Assembly: GCF_000718325.1 (NCBI RefSeq)
Contig: NZ_JOFV01000003.1
Span: 62,001 to 126,000 of the forward strand
Source of the DNA: Oerskovia turbata
GTDB taxonomy: Bacteria > Actinomycetota > Actinomycetes > Actinomycetales > Cellulomonadaceae
Length of the DNA stretch: 64,000 nucleotides
Direction: 5' to 3'
The notes beneath the pieces are model-generated. The model saw only the letters and a program-made list of their open reading frames with translations. It did not search any database and had not been told where the DNA came from. Of this stretch, positions 34,071 through 42,600 are shown one piece after another. Positions within the stretch are counted from its first letter, which is position 1, and each line of letters opens with the position of its first letter. Position numbers and translations under genes: made by a program.

Positions 34071-34301
34071 ATGAGCAAGGCAGAGCAGATCCTCCAGGGA
34101 CTCGGCGGGGATGCGAACATCCTCGACCTCGAACCCTGCATCACGCGTCTGCGCGTGGAGGTCGACGACCCGACCCTGGTCGACGACAAGGTGCTCACGG
34201 CCGCGGGTGCGATCGCCGTGGTGCGCACGGGCAACGCGATCCAGGTGATCGTCGGCCCTGACGCGGACAACATCGCCTCCGACATCGAGGACCTCCGTTG
34301 A
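34071..34301 (+). CDS. PTS EIIB component, second copy
   Basis: 76 aa. Phosphorylated Cys23 lies in DLEPCITRLRVEVDDP. GAAGGAG precedes the ATG. Its stop overlaps the TTG start of the EIIA gene, so this copy is the one translationally coupled to EIIA. Two adjacent EIIBs for one EIIC in the window suggests either dosage or service to a second EIIC elsewhere. Confidence 0.93.
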   Translation: MSKAEQILQGLGGDANILDLEPCITRLRVEVDDPTLVDDKVLTAAGAIAVVRTGNAIQVIVGPDADNIASDIEDLR

Positions 34302-34765
34302 CCGCTGCGTCCCTGACCGTCCTCGCCCCGGTCACCGGGACCGTCGTCGCCCTGTCGGACGTCGACGACCCGGTGTTCTCCGCGGGCCTCGTCGGTCCGG
34401 GTACCGCGATCGCTCCTGACTCCGCCGAGGGCGGCCTCGTGTCGGCCCCGGTCAGCGGCACGGTCGTCAAGGTCCACCCGCACGCGTTCGTCATCAAGCA
34501 CGACAGCGGCCAGGCCGTGCTCGTGCACCTGGGCATCAACACGGTCCAGCTCGCGGGTGAGGGGTTCACGCTGCACGTCGCGCAGGGTGACGTGGTCCAC
34601 CAGGGCGCGACCCTGGTCTCCTGGGACCCTGCTGCGATCGAGGAGGGTGGCCGCTCGGCCGTCTGCCCCGTCGTCGCGCTCGAGGGCAAGCCCGACGCCG
34701 TGACCCCGCTGGCCCCGGTCGGGACCTGGGTCGCGCGCGGCGAAGAGCTCCTGATCTGGGAGTGA
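34298..34765 (+). CDS. PTS EIIA component (Crr-like)
   Basis: 155 aa, Glc-family EIIA. The two active-site histidines are His68 (FVIKHDSG) and His77 (LVHLGINTVQL); the latter is phosphorylated by HPr. Other family segments are VFSAGLVGPGTAIAP and GTVVKVHPH. The start codon is TTG, overlapping the EIIB stop (TTGA), and the frame has no better start. It completes the HPr-EI-EIIA-EIIB-EIIC chain encoded in this locus. A perfect 42-bp palindrome follows and should end the transcript. Confidence 0.95.
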   Translation: MTAASLTVLAPVTGTVVALSDVDDPVFSAGLVGPGTAIAPDSAEGGLVSAPVSGTVVKVHPHAFVIKHDSGQAVLVHLGINTVQLAGEGFTLHVAQGDVVHQGATLVSWDPAAIEEGGRSAVCPVVALEGKPDAVTPLAPVGTWVARGEELLIWE

Positions 34766-34772
34766 CCCTGTG

Positions 34773-34814
34773 TGTCAGAACGAGCGTGACCTCGAGGTCA
34801 CGCTCGTTCTGACA
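34773..34814. repeat. 42-bp palindromic element, family A copy 2 (perfect, intergenic)
   Basis: A perfect palindrome with two 21-base arms and no loop, beginning TGTCAGAACGAGCGTGACCT. It lies 7 bp after the EIIA stop and 23 bp before the convergent NHL gene end, where a terminator is expected. The outer 13 bases are shared with the other family A copies; the inner bases differ but remain self-complementary. Confidence 0.95.
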
Positions 34815-34837
34815 TGTCCGGGGCGGTGGCCCGGGAC

Positions 34838-37063
34838 TCAGCCCCGCAGCGGCAGCGTCAGCACCCGATCCCCCTGCCCCACCGGGTCGTCAGAACCAGC
34901 GTGGCCCGGAGCGCTCGCTGGTTCTGACACGACCCGCACCGGCACGCCCCAGTCCTGCTGCGCGAGGTGGCACGCGGGGAACACGTCGGGGTCGGGTGTC
35001 CCGTCGTCGAGCAGCGGCACGACGTCGCACGACGCGGCCTGCGCCGTCACGTGCAGCACGCCCTCGCCCACCTCGGGGTTCACGACCAGTGCACGGCAGA
35101 GGTCGGTGCCGGTCCCGGCGCCGTCGAGCAGCAGCTCGGGCGGCGTCGCGCTCACGGTCAGGCGCGTCGAGGGCCCGTAGCGGTCGTCGAGCTTCTGTCC
35201 TGGCGCGGGCGAGAACGGCACGTCGAGCCGCAGCTCCCCGGCCACGACCTCGGTGACGGGTCGCTGCGTGCGGTGCGCACCGCCGTCGAGCACCTCTCCT
35301 GCGAGCGTCGCCGGGAGCGCGACTCGTGTGATGCGGTGCGCGGCCGACTCCACGACGAGCAGGTCGATGCGCGCCCCCGCATCGGTGGTCTCGCCGGGCG
35401 CCCACGGCTCGCCGTCCACGAGCACGACGACGTCGCTCGGCTCCGCGAGGCCCGTCGCCAGGGTCGTCACCTGGCCGGCGCTCGTGTCAGAACCAGCGAG
35501 GTCTGGAGCGCTCGCTCGTTCTGACACGTCGGGCGTGGCGGCGGGCGGGACGTAGCGGCGGATCGCCCCGTTGTAGGTGTCGGCGACGACCACGCTGCCG
35601 TCGGGCAGCGTCGCGACCCCGAGGGGGTGCTGGAGCAGCGCCTGGTCGGCGGCCCCGTCGCGGTGCCCGAAGTCGAACAGCCCCTGCCCGACGGCGGTGC
35701 TCACGTCCACCCCTTCCGGCACGGCGGCGACGCCACCACCGAGCCCGGTCACGCGACGGATAGCCGACGTCTCGGCGTCCGCAACCCAGACCGTGCCATC
35801 CTCACCGACCGCCAACCCGGAGGGTTGCGCGAACCATGCCTCGGCCCCCGGCCCGTCCTCCAGGCCCTCGTTCATCGTCCCGGCCAGCAGCCCGAGCTTC
35901 CAGCCGTCGACAGCCCACAGAGTGTGGTGGCCCGCCATGGCGACCACGAACCCGCCCAGAGCCTCCGACCACACGACGTCCCACGGGGACGACAGTTTCA
36001 CGTCCAGCGGGTCATGGGTCAGTGCGGGGTCGAACGGGCCGAGTCGACGCTCATCCGAGTGGTCGGGGGCGGTGGTTGCGGCGGGTCGTGGGGGGTCTGG
36101 CGGGAGGTCGCGAGGGACGAGCGACCGGATGGCAGACCCGCCGCCACCACCGCCCCCGACCACCCCGAGTACGACGTTCTCGACCCCACCGACCATGAAC
36201 TGGCCACCCGCCCCCGCGACCGTCGTCACCCGGCCGTCCGCGAGGCGCACGCCGCGCAGCGCGTGGTTCACGGTGTCGGCGACCAGGACGTCGTAGTCGA
36301 GGTGGGCGCGCAGCTCGGTCGGGACCAGGCACAGCCCGTTGGGCTCGCTGAACCGCGCCGCGTCCGGTCCGCCGTCGACGAGCCCGCGCTCGCCGGACCC
36401 GATGCGCCGGACGAGCGTCTCGCCGTCGGGCCCGAGCTCGGCGAGCGAGTGGTGCCCCGCGTCCGCGACCAGGAGGTTGCCTCCCGGGAGCGCGATCGCC
36501 TTGGCGGGGAAGCGCAGCGTGCCCGACGCCGGAGCGGGAGGCACGTAGACGTCGCCCTCCCCCGCGGCCACCGACCGCAGCGTTCCCTTGGCGCGGTGCT
36601 CCTCCACGAGCTCGTCGACGAGCGCGGCGAGCGCCGACGCGTGCCCCTCGCCCGCCATCTGCGCGACGACGTAGCCCTCGGGGTCGATCACGACGAGCGT
36701 CGGCCAGGCGCGGGCGGTGTACGCGGACCAGGTGACGAGCTCGGGGTCGTCGAGGACGGGGTGGCGCACCTCGTAGCGCTCGACCGCGGCGGCGAGCGCG
36801 ACCGGGTCGGCCTCGTGCTCGAACTTCGGCGAGTGGACGCCGACGATGACGAGGTCGTCGCGGCGCGCCTCCTCGAGCTCGCGCAGCTCGTCGAGGACGT
36901 GCAGGCAGTTGACGCAGCAGAACGTCCAGAAGTCGAGGACGACGACCCGGCCGCGCAGGTCCGCGAGCGAGACGTCGCGGCCACCGGTGTTGAGCCAGCC
37001 GCGGCCGACGAGCTCGGAGGCGCGGACGCGGGGCAGGCGGGCGTGGGGGGTCGTGGAGCTCAC
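34838..37063 (-). CDS. Thioredoxin-fold/NHL beta-propeller protein with three in-frame palindromic insertions
   Basis: 741 aa. The N-terminal thioredoxin-like domain (residues of about 15-170) has the redox pair C50-x-x-C53 in FWTFCCVNCLHVLDEL and a TlpA/AhpC-like fold. NHL repeats follow (GNLLVADAGHHSLAEL, YDVLVADTVNHALRGVRL, GTVWVADAETSAIRRV, GSVVVADTYNGAIRRY), forming a propeller. The family is widespread in actinobacteria; the function is unknown. Odd: three palindromic DNA segments lie in the frame, at residues of about 301-335 (105 bp, Gly/Pro-rich peptide), 513-526 and 712-726 (both 42-bp family A). All fall between blades or near the C-terminus, where linkers tolerate insertion. GTG start, no ribosome-binding site. 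Confidence 0.9.
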   Translation of the reverse strand: MSSTTPHARLPRVRASELVGRGWLNTGGRDVSLADLRGRVVVLDFWTFCCVNCLHVLDELRELEEARRDDLVIVGVHSPKFEHEADPVALAAAVERYEVRHPVLDDPELVTWSAYTARAWPTLVVIDPEGYVVAQMAGEGHASALAALVDELVEEHRAKGTLRSVAAGEGDVYVPPAPASGTLRFPAKAIALPGGNLLVADAGHHSLAELGPDGETLVRRIGSGERGLVDGGPDAARFSEPNGLCLVPTELRAHLDYDVLVADTVNHALRGVRLADGRVTTVAGAGGQFMVGGVENVVLGVVGGGGGGGSAIRSLVPRDLPPDPPRPAATTAPDHSDERRLGPFDPALTHDPLDVKLSSPWDVVWSEALGGFVVAMAGHHTLWAVDGWKLGLLAGTMNEGLEDGPGAEAWFAQPSGLAVGEDGTVWVADAETSAIRRVTGLGGGVAAVPEGVDVSTAVGQGLFDFGHRDGAADQALLQHPLGVATLPDGSVVVADTYNGAIRRYVPPAATPDVSERASAPDLAGSDTSAGQVTTLATGLAEPSDVVVLVDGEPWAPGETTDAGARIDLLVVESAAHRITRVALPATLAGEVLDGGAHRTQRPVTEVVAGELRLDVPFSPAPGQKLDDRYGPSTRLTVSATPPELLLDGAGTGTDLCRALVVNPEVGEGVLHVTAQAASCDVVPLLDDGTPDPDVFPACHLAQQDWGVPVRVVSEPASAPGHAGSDDPVGQGDRVLTLPLRG
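34888..34929. repeat. 42-bp palindromic element, family A copy 3 (inside a gene)
   Basis: Starts CGTCAGAACCAGCG and ends CGCTGGTTCTGACA. On the coding strand of the NHL gene it reads V-S-E-P-A-S-A-P-G-H-A-G-S-D, in frame near the C-terminus. Confidence 0.95.
35486..35527. repeat. 42-bp palindromic element, family A copy 4 (inside a gene)
   Basis: Starts TGTCAGAACCAGCGAG and ends CTCGTTCTGACA. On the coding strand of the NHL gene it reads V-S-E-R-A-S-A-P-D-L-A-G-S-D, in the same frame as the copies at 34888 and 52124. Confidence 0.95.
36059..36163. repeat. 105-bp palindromic segment inside the NHL gene
   Basis: 29-base outer arms (left 36059-36087, right 36135-36163) pair with one mismatch; an inner stem GGTCGC/GCGACC lies between. 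105 bp is 35 codons, so the frame is kept. The encoded peptide includes GVVGGGGGGGSAIRS and DPPRPAATTAPDH, low complexity and unlike the propeller around it. Confidence 0.85.
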
Positions 37064-37114
37064 CAGAGAATTCTGCCCCGTGGTGGCGGTAGCGCCTACC
37101 GGCCGGGTCGCGCG

Positions 37115-37360
37115 TCAGCCCGCGCCCACGTGGCCCGTGACGCGCACGACGACCGCGACGCCGTCGACCTCGTGCGGCACGTCGCGCCGGGCGTCGGTGT
37201 CGACGACGTTGACCTGGAGGCACCAGGTGTCATCGGCCCCGGAACGGTCGCGGCGAGCGTGCCCGCCGTGACGTCGACGTGCGCGATCGAGACGCCGGGG
37301 CGCAGCGCACGTGACGAGCGTCACCGTCTCGCGGAAGACCGTTCGCTTCACGAAACACAC
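37115..37360 (-). pseudogene. Possible frameshifted small gene
   Basis: The minus-strand frame starting GTG at 37360 has coding-like third positions for its first 20 codons (MCFVKRTVFRETVTLVTCAA) and its last 40 (from ADDTWCLQVNVVDTD to VRVTGHVGAG). In between, third positions become random while another frame becomes coding-like (LRPGVSIAHVDVTAGTLAA). This pattern suggests two compensating frameshifts in a former 80-residue protein, or two sequence errors. No family recognised. The alternative is that none of it is a gene. Confidence 0.35.
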
Positions 37361-37474
37361 TGTCAGGAAAACTTCTTCCGGAAAGTCGCGTCATGAAGTC
37401 CGGGTTCGCCCCTCTTGAGAGGTGTACACAGCTTCTCCGCCGCGAGACCCGCGGCCCTCACCTTGAGAGTGATC

Positions 37475-37699
37475 ATGCACCTCGACCACGCGTTCCGGCC
37501 CTCGACCGACGAGATCCGTAGCGCCATCCTGTGGGCCCTCGACCACGACCGTGCCGCCCTCGTCGAGCACAGGGCCTCTGCGCACCTGAACCTGCGCAGC
37601 CCCGTGCGCCGGGCCGCCGACGCACGCATCGTGCGCCGCTGGCTCGAGGCCTCGGCGGTGTCGTCCGTCATGACCAGCTCCCTGGCCATGGCTGCGTGA
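37475..37699 (+). CDS. Small hypothetical protein
   Basis: 74 aa, starting MHLDHAFRPSTDEIRS. Third codon positions are nearly all G/C and no equally biased frame exists on the other strand, so it is probably real. Predicted mostly helical, with basic patches (RSPVRRAADARIVRRW). No domain recognised. Only a weak GAGAG lies upstream. An AT-richer stretch with the palindrome TTCCGGAA (37376-37383) lies about 95 bp before the start and may be its promoter. A family D palindromic element follows 53 bp after the stop. Confidence 0.55.
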   Translation: MHLDHAFRPSTDEIRSAILWALDHDRAALVEHRASAHLNLRSPVRRAADARIVRRWLEASAVSSVMTSSLAMAA

Positions 37700-37751
37700 C
37701 CACGTCCGTCGGCGTCCCCCGCCCCCCGCTCGCGGGCGAGCGAGCCGCCTC

Positions 37752-37804
37752 GAGAACGAGCTCGCGGTCGTCCTGAGCCTCTGAACGGCCGCGACCCCGT
37801 TCTC
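37752..37804. repeat. 53-bp palindromic element, family D copy 2
   Basis: Starts GAGAACGAGCTCGCGGTCG and ends CGCGACCCCGTTCTC. It is the least perfect copy, with an unpaired centre. It lies between the convergent small hypothetical gene and the WYL regulator. Confidence 0.8.
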
Positions 37805-37824
37805 GCCCCCCAGGGCACAGACGC

Positions 37825-38676
37825 TCAGGCGACAGGCATCGCGCCCGACGGCGGCGTCCCCACCTCCGCGACCGGCCGCGGCACGTACGGCTCGCCCGTG
37901 AGGTCCGCGCGCTCGACGCGGTCCAGGCGGAACCAGCGGACGGCGTCCCGGGACCGGCACCACGCGATGAGGTACCAGGCGCCCTCCCTGTGCGCCAGGA
38001 TCACGGGCTCGACCCGGCGGGCCGACTCGTGGCCTCTCGCGTCGCGGTACCGGATCGCCAGCACGACCGACCGGGCGAGAGACTGCTCGACGGCGCGCAA
38101 GACCTGCAGGTGCACCCGGGCGCGCGGCACGGGGTCGCCCGGCACGCCGTCGACGCCGTCCGGTGGCGCGGAGGCAGCTCCGCCGGACTCGCCCCTGTCC
38201 GGCCCCGAGGCGACGGCAGGACCGGGGCGAGCGGCGCCGTCGGGCAGGTGGCTCGCGCCGTCCGGGGCACGCCCGGGCACGGCGCCGTGGTCGATCCACA
38301 CCCTCGCCGCGAGCGCCGCCGCCCGCTCGCGCGCCTGCGGTCCGAGCGCGTCCCAGACCTTGCCCTGCGCCGTGGCGGCGTCGACCGCGAACGGGCTTCC
38401 GGCTGGGAGCGCGGCGAGCGCGACCGCGACCGCGACGGCCTGCTGCGGAGTGAAGTTGACGGGGGGCAGGGACACGGACGGGTCGAGCACGTAGCCCCCG
38501 CCCGGCCCGGCCTGGGCCCAGACGGGCAGTCCGGCCTGCTGGAGCGCCGAGACGTCGCGCTTGATCGTGCGCTCGCTGACCTCGAGCAGGCGCGCGAGGC
38601 GCGGCCCCGTGGTGCCGCCGGGGCCCGCACGACGCAGCTCCTCGGTCACGGCGTAGAGCCGCTCGGTCTTGTTCAC
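37825..38676 (-). CDS. WYL-domain transcriptional regulator (YafY/PafBC-like)
   Basis: 283 aa. N-terminal HTH_11 (LARLLEVSERTIKRDVSALQQAGLPVWAQAGPGGGY, in parts), then a WYL domain whose signature appears as GAWYLIAWCRSRDAVRWFRLDRVE near residue 240. Between them lies an unusual Pro/Gly/Ala-rich insert of about 45 residues (from PGRAPDGASHLPDG to DGVPGDPVPRA). WYL proteins bind ligands or ssDNA; the target is probably the divergent alpha/beta hydrolase gene, with which it shares a gap holding a dyad. GGAGGCAGC lies before the start. Confidence 0.9.
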   Translation of the reverse strand: MNKTERLYAVTEELRRAGPGGTTGPRLARLLEVSERTIKRDVSALQQAGLPVWAQAGPGGGYVLDPSVSLPPVNFTPQQAVAVAVALAALPAGSPFAVDAATAQGKVWDALGPQARERAAALAARVWIDHGAVPGRAPDGASHLPDGAARPGPAVASGPDRGESGGAASAPPDGVDGVPGDPVPRARVHLQVLRAVEQSLARSVVLAIRYRDARGHESARRVEPVILAHREGAWYLIAWCRSRDAVRWFRLDRVERADLTGEPYVPRPVAEVGTPPSGAMPVA

Positions 38677-38736
38677 GCGCTGCCTCCGTCGGGTCCGGGC
38701 CCGCCGACGGACGTCGCGCGGAACCCCTCGAACAAT

Positions 38737-38756
38737 GGTGACAGACAGGTGTCACC
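38737..38756. promoter_or_regulatory. Dyad GGTGACA-N6-TGTCACC in the divergent gap
   Basis: Perfect 7-bp arms, located 23 bp before the alpha/beta hydrolase start and 61 bp before the WYL regulator start. It is a candidate operator for the WYL protein acting on both genes. CAGGCT lies 6 nt before the hydrolase ATG, so the dyad would overlap the -35 region. Confidence 0.55.
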
Positions 38757-38778
38757 GACACCCCGTCAGGCTGGGGTC

Positions 38779-39501
38779 ATGACCACTTCAGCGCAGCAGA
38801 CACACGTCGTCCTCGTCCCGGGCTTCTGGCTCGGGGCGTGGGCGTGGGACGACGTCGTCCCCCACCTCGAGGCCTCGGGCCTCACCCCCCACCCCGTGAC
38901 GCTCCCCGGGCTCGACGACGTCACGACCGACCGCAGCCGCCTCACCCGCGAGGACCACGTCCAGGCGGTCCGCGACGTGATCGCCGCCCTCGACGGGGAC
39001 GTCGTGCTCGTGGGGCACAGCGGCGGGGGCCCCGTGATCCACGAGGTCGTCGACCGCGACCCCGCGCGCATCCGACGCACGGTCCACGTCGACACGGGGC
39101 CGCTCGTCGACGGCGCGTCGCTCTCCCCCGACCTCCCCGCAGGGACGGTCGAGATCCCGCTGCCCTCGTGGGACGAGCTCGCGGCCGCGGGGTCGAGCCT
39201 CGACGGGATCGACGACGCCGGGCTCGCCCGGTTCCGTGCGCGGGCCGTGCCCCATCCGGGCGGCGTCGCGGGCGGCCGGGTGCACGTGAGCGACCCGGCG
39301 CGGCTCGAGGTCCCCGCGACCGTGATCTGCACGAGCCTGCCCTCGGAGGTGCTGAAGACGATGGCGCACCCCGGGCCGCCGCTGCACACCGAGCTCGGCG
39401 AGCTCGACGTCACGTACGTCGACCTGCCGACCGGGCACTGGCCCATGTTCTCGCGGCCCGCCGACCTCGCGGCCGAGATCGTGCGGGCGGCGCGGGCGTA
39501 G
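38779..39501 (+). CDS. Alpha/beta hydrolase
   Basis: 240 aa. Catalytic Ser in the nucleophile elbow GHSGGG (VLVGHSGGGPVIHEVVDRD), oxyanion region VLVPGFWLGAWAWDDVVPHL and the catalytic His in LPTGHWPMFSRP. It resembles the methylesterase/hydroxynitrile-lyase-like group of soluble esterases (EstA-like); the substrate is unknown. The ATG at 38779 has no ribosome-binding site and may be leaderless. It is divergent from the WYL regulator, which probably controls it. Confidence 0.92.
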   Translation: MTTSAQQTHVVLVPGFWLGAWAWDDVVPHLEASGLTPHPVTLPGLDDVTTDRSRLTREDHVQAVRDVIAALDGDVVLVGHSGGGPVIHEVVDRDPARIRRTVHVDTGPLVDGASLSPDLPAGTVEIPLPSWDELAAAGSSLDGIDDAGLARFRARAVPHPGGVAGGRVHVSDPARLEVPATVICTSLPSEVLKTMAHPGPPLHTELGELDVTYVDLPTGHWPMFSRPADLAAEIVRAARA

Positions 39502-39513
39502 GCGGTCCGGCCC

Positions 39514-39548
39514 GCTGTCGGCTGTCGGCTGTCGGCTGTCGGCTGTCG
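39514..39548. repeat. Tandem 7-mer repeat, GCTGTCG x5
   Basis: Five perfect copies of GCTGTCG run directly into the family D element at 39548. The bases before the family D copy at 48254 (AGCCGACAGCCGATGGCC) resemble the reverse complement of the same unit. Confidence 0.9.
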
Positions 39549-39600
39549 GGAACGAGGTCGAGGTCGCTCTGGGGTCCAGGGCGACCTCGACCTCGTTCTC
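39548..39600. repeat. 53-bp palindromic element, family D copy 3
   Basis: Starts GGGAACGAGGTCGAGGTCG and ends CGACCTCGACCTCGTTCTC; long arms pair almost perfectly. It lies between the convergent alpha/beta hydrolase and GH-Q phosphorylase genes and probably acts as a terminator. Confidence 0.9.
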
Positions 39601-39618
39601 GACGCGGAAGCGGCGCGG

Positions 39619-42600
39619 CTACGACCCGGCCGTCACGGTGACCTCGACGAGCGCCGCGTCGCCCAGCCCGCCCGGCGCCACGACCACGCCGCGCTCGCGG
39701 TAGTCGCCGCTCCGCGGGGTGGCGGGCACGACCACAAGGTCGTCCGGACCCGAGCCGGCCCGCACCTGCACGCCCGCACCGTGGTCGGGGACCGCGTCGC
39801 GGTCCCGGACACGGAACACGACGGTGCGCACCCGGCCCCCGAGCTCGAGCTCTACCGTGAGTCCGTCGGCCGTCGCGGCCAGGACCGGGTCGATCACGAG
39901 GGTGCCCGCCTGCTCTGCAAGGCCGAGGACGCCCTGGACGAGCTGGCGCAGGTAGATCCCCGGACCGCTCGAGTAGACGCGCCACCCACCACGCACTCCG
40001 ACGGACCCGTCGCGGAGCCGGTCGAAGTCCCGTGCGAAGCTCGCACGGTCGGGGAAGTCCGCGTCGCTCGACGAGAAGTACGCGTTGCGCTGACGTGGAG
40101 CGGCGTGGACGATGCGGGACCCGAGGTCGAACGGGCTGATGCGGAGCAGCTCGTCGAGGGTCCGTCCGCGGCCCAGCGCGGCGAGGGCCTCGGCGTAGCG
40201 GATGTGCGCGTGCACGTACATCAGACCGACCTCACGCCCGACGTTCGCCGCCTGCTCGGCCCGCTGGAACGTGCGCGGGATCCCCTCGTCGAACGCGGCC
40301 GGGTGGTCCATGAGCCGCACGCCGTCGGGGAAGTGCAGGTGCTCGAGGATGAGGTTCTCGTGCTCCTCGGCCTCGGCCGGGGTGAGGATGCCCGCGATGA
40401 TCGACTGGTTCATCGGGATGAGCCGGTAGCGCATCCCCGTGCTCGTGTCTCGCGGGTGGATGACGAGCTCGTCGCCCTGGTCGCCGTGCCGCACGTACCC
40501 CGCCATGACGCCGTCGACGAGCGCGCGCTCGCGCAGGTCGGTGCGGACCGCGGTCGCGAGGGCCTGGGCACGCTCCGAGAGCGCGAGCAGGTCGCCGCGC
40601 CCGGCCGTGGTGCGGGCCAGGAGGTCGGCAGCCTGGACGAGCAGCGCGGAGGTCCAGGTGGAGGCCAGGTTGGTGCGCATCTGCGGGTCGGCCGGCTGGA
40701 GCGTGTCGTCCCAGTCGCCCTCGCCGTACGCGGGCAGCGACGTGCCCGGCAGGAGATCGGTCTCGAGGTGGTCGAGGATCCGCAGGACGTGGTCGAGCAC
40801 GGTCGCCTCGGCGTCCGCCCCTGCGGAGGCGGGGCGGCGGAGCGCGTGGTCCCAGAAGGGCACCGTCTCGTCGAGGACCGCGAGGTCGCCGCTCGCCTCG
40901 AGGTACTGGGCGAGCGCGAAGAGCGGCCAGACGACGATGTCGCCGTGCGACGAGTCGTTGTACCGCTCGGCGTACTCGTCGAACATGAACCACTGCGGGA
41001 ACCCGCCCCAGGTGTGCTGGTGGGCGAGGACGCGCAGCACGATCTGCCGCGCGATGTCCTCGCGCCCGCCGGCGAACGCCAGCTCGAGGGGCCCCTGGCA
41101 GACGTCGCGGGTCCCCCACGCCGCGCCCGAGTACTGCTCGAGCCCGTGCGGGACGAGGAAGTGGACCAGCGCGTCGTGCGCGTACCACGGCACGAGGAGG
41201 TCGAGCTCCTGCGTCGCGAGCTCCGGGTGAGGCAGGACGCGCAGGCCGCGGACGAGACCCCGCACGGTCTCCAGGTGACCCGCGAGCGTGGTCTCGATGT
41301 CGTCGAGGGGTGCGTGCTCGGGAGCGAGCAGGTCGAGCGCGGCGGCGTCTCCGTGGAGCGAGCCGGAGATCGCGACGGTCAGGCCGCCCGAGCCCGTCGT
41401 GCTGGACATCCGTTGCGCCGCGGCGTCCTCGAGGGCGACCGGCGCGGTCGAGACCGGCGCGGTCGATGTGACGGCATAGCGCAGGTCGGGGTAGTGCATG
41501 TCGACGTCGCCGCCCACCACGGGGCGCAGGAGGACCGCGCCCTCGGACGTGTGCTCGGCGACCCAGCCGCCTGCCTCGTCGTCCAGCTCGAGCGTGGCGG
41601 TGACGCGCAGCGCCCGCTCGCACCGGACGCTCACGTCGAGGCGGTCGCTCCGGTGGTGGGCGACGGTCCGCACGTCGATGCGGCCGAGGGGCGTCTCGTA
41701 GACCCAGTGCACGCCGCCCACGTCGAGGACGAGGGCCGACGGCACGCCGAGCAGGTGGGCCCCCTGTCCGTCGTCGACGAGGACGCGCAGCCCGCTGCTG
41801 CGCAGCAGGTTGAGGTGGTGGCGGTGGACCGACACGAGGCGGTTGGCGGTCGTGTTGCCGAGGACCACGTGCGAGAGGAACACGCCGGGTGCGAACGCCG
41901 TCGCGGACAGCACCTCGTCGGTGGGCAGGACGGCGTCCCCGGCCTTGAGGACGTGGCCGTGCGACCGCTCGGTCACGGTCTCCTTGCGCCCGTCGACGAC
42001 GTGCGACCCGCCCGGGGTGAAGAAGGACAGCAGTGCGCCGTCGGCGTCGCGCTCCGGCAGGAGGACGTCCTCGGTGGCGAGGCCGAGAGCGGCGAGCAGG
42101 TCGACCTCGTCGAGCGCGTCGCCGGACAGCAGCGGGGCGTCGCGGAGCTCCGAGCCGGTCGTGGACAGCGGGTTCGCGGCACGTTCCTGCGCGGCGGCGG
42201 CGACGGCGGCGGCGGCCCACCGGTCGATCTCGTCGACCGCGTCCGCGAGCGGCCCGCGGGCGTCCAGGTCGACGACGGTGACGGCGTGGACCTGGGCCGT
42301 GCCCGTCGAGAGGTCGAGCGGCCGGGACACGAGCGTCGGCATCGCGTACTCGTACTGCAGCACGCCCGAGGTGACGGGGCCGAGCAGGCCGTGCGGGACG
42401 CCGTCGTGACGGGCCTGCGGGGTGAAGACCTGGAGGGAGTCCGTGAGATGGGCGGCGGCGCCCTCGACGAGGAAGGTGACGGCGCGCGGCAGCAGGGGCT
42501 GCGCAGACATCGTCTGGCGACTCACGAGGACGGTGCCCGCGGCGGGGTGCTCGAGCGCTCGGTGGAGCAGGTACTGGCAGACGTAGGCCTCGCTCGACAG

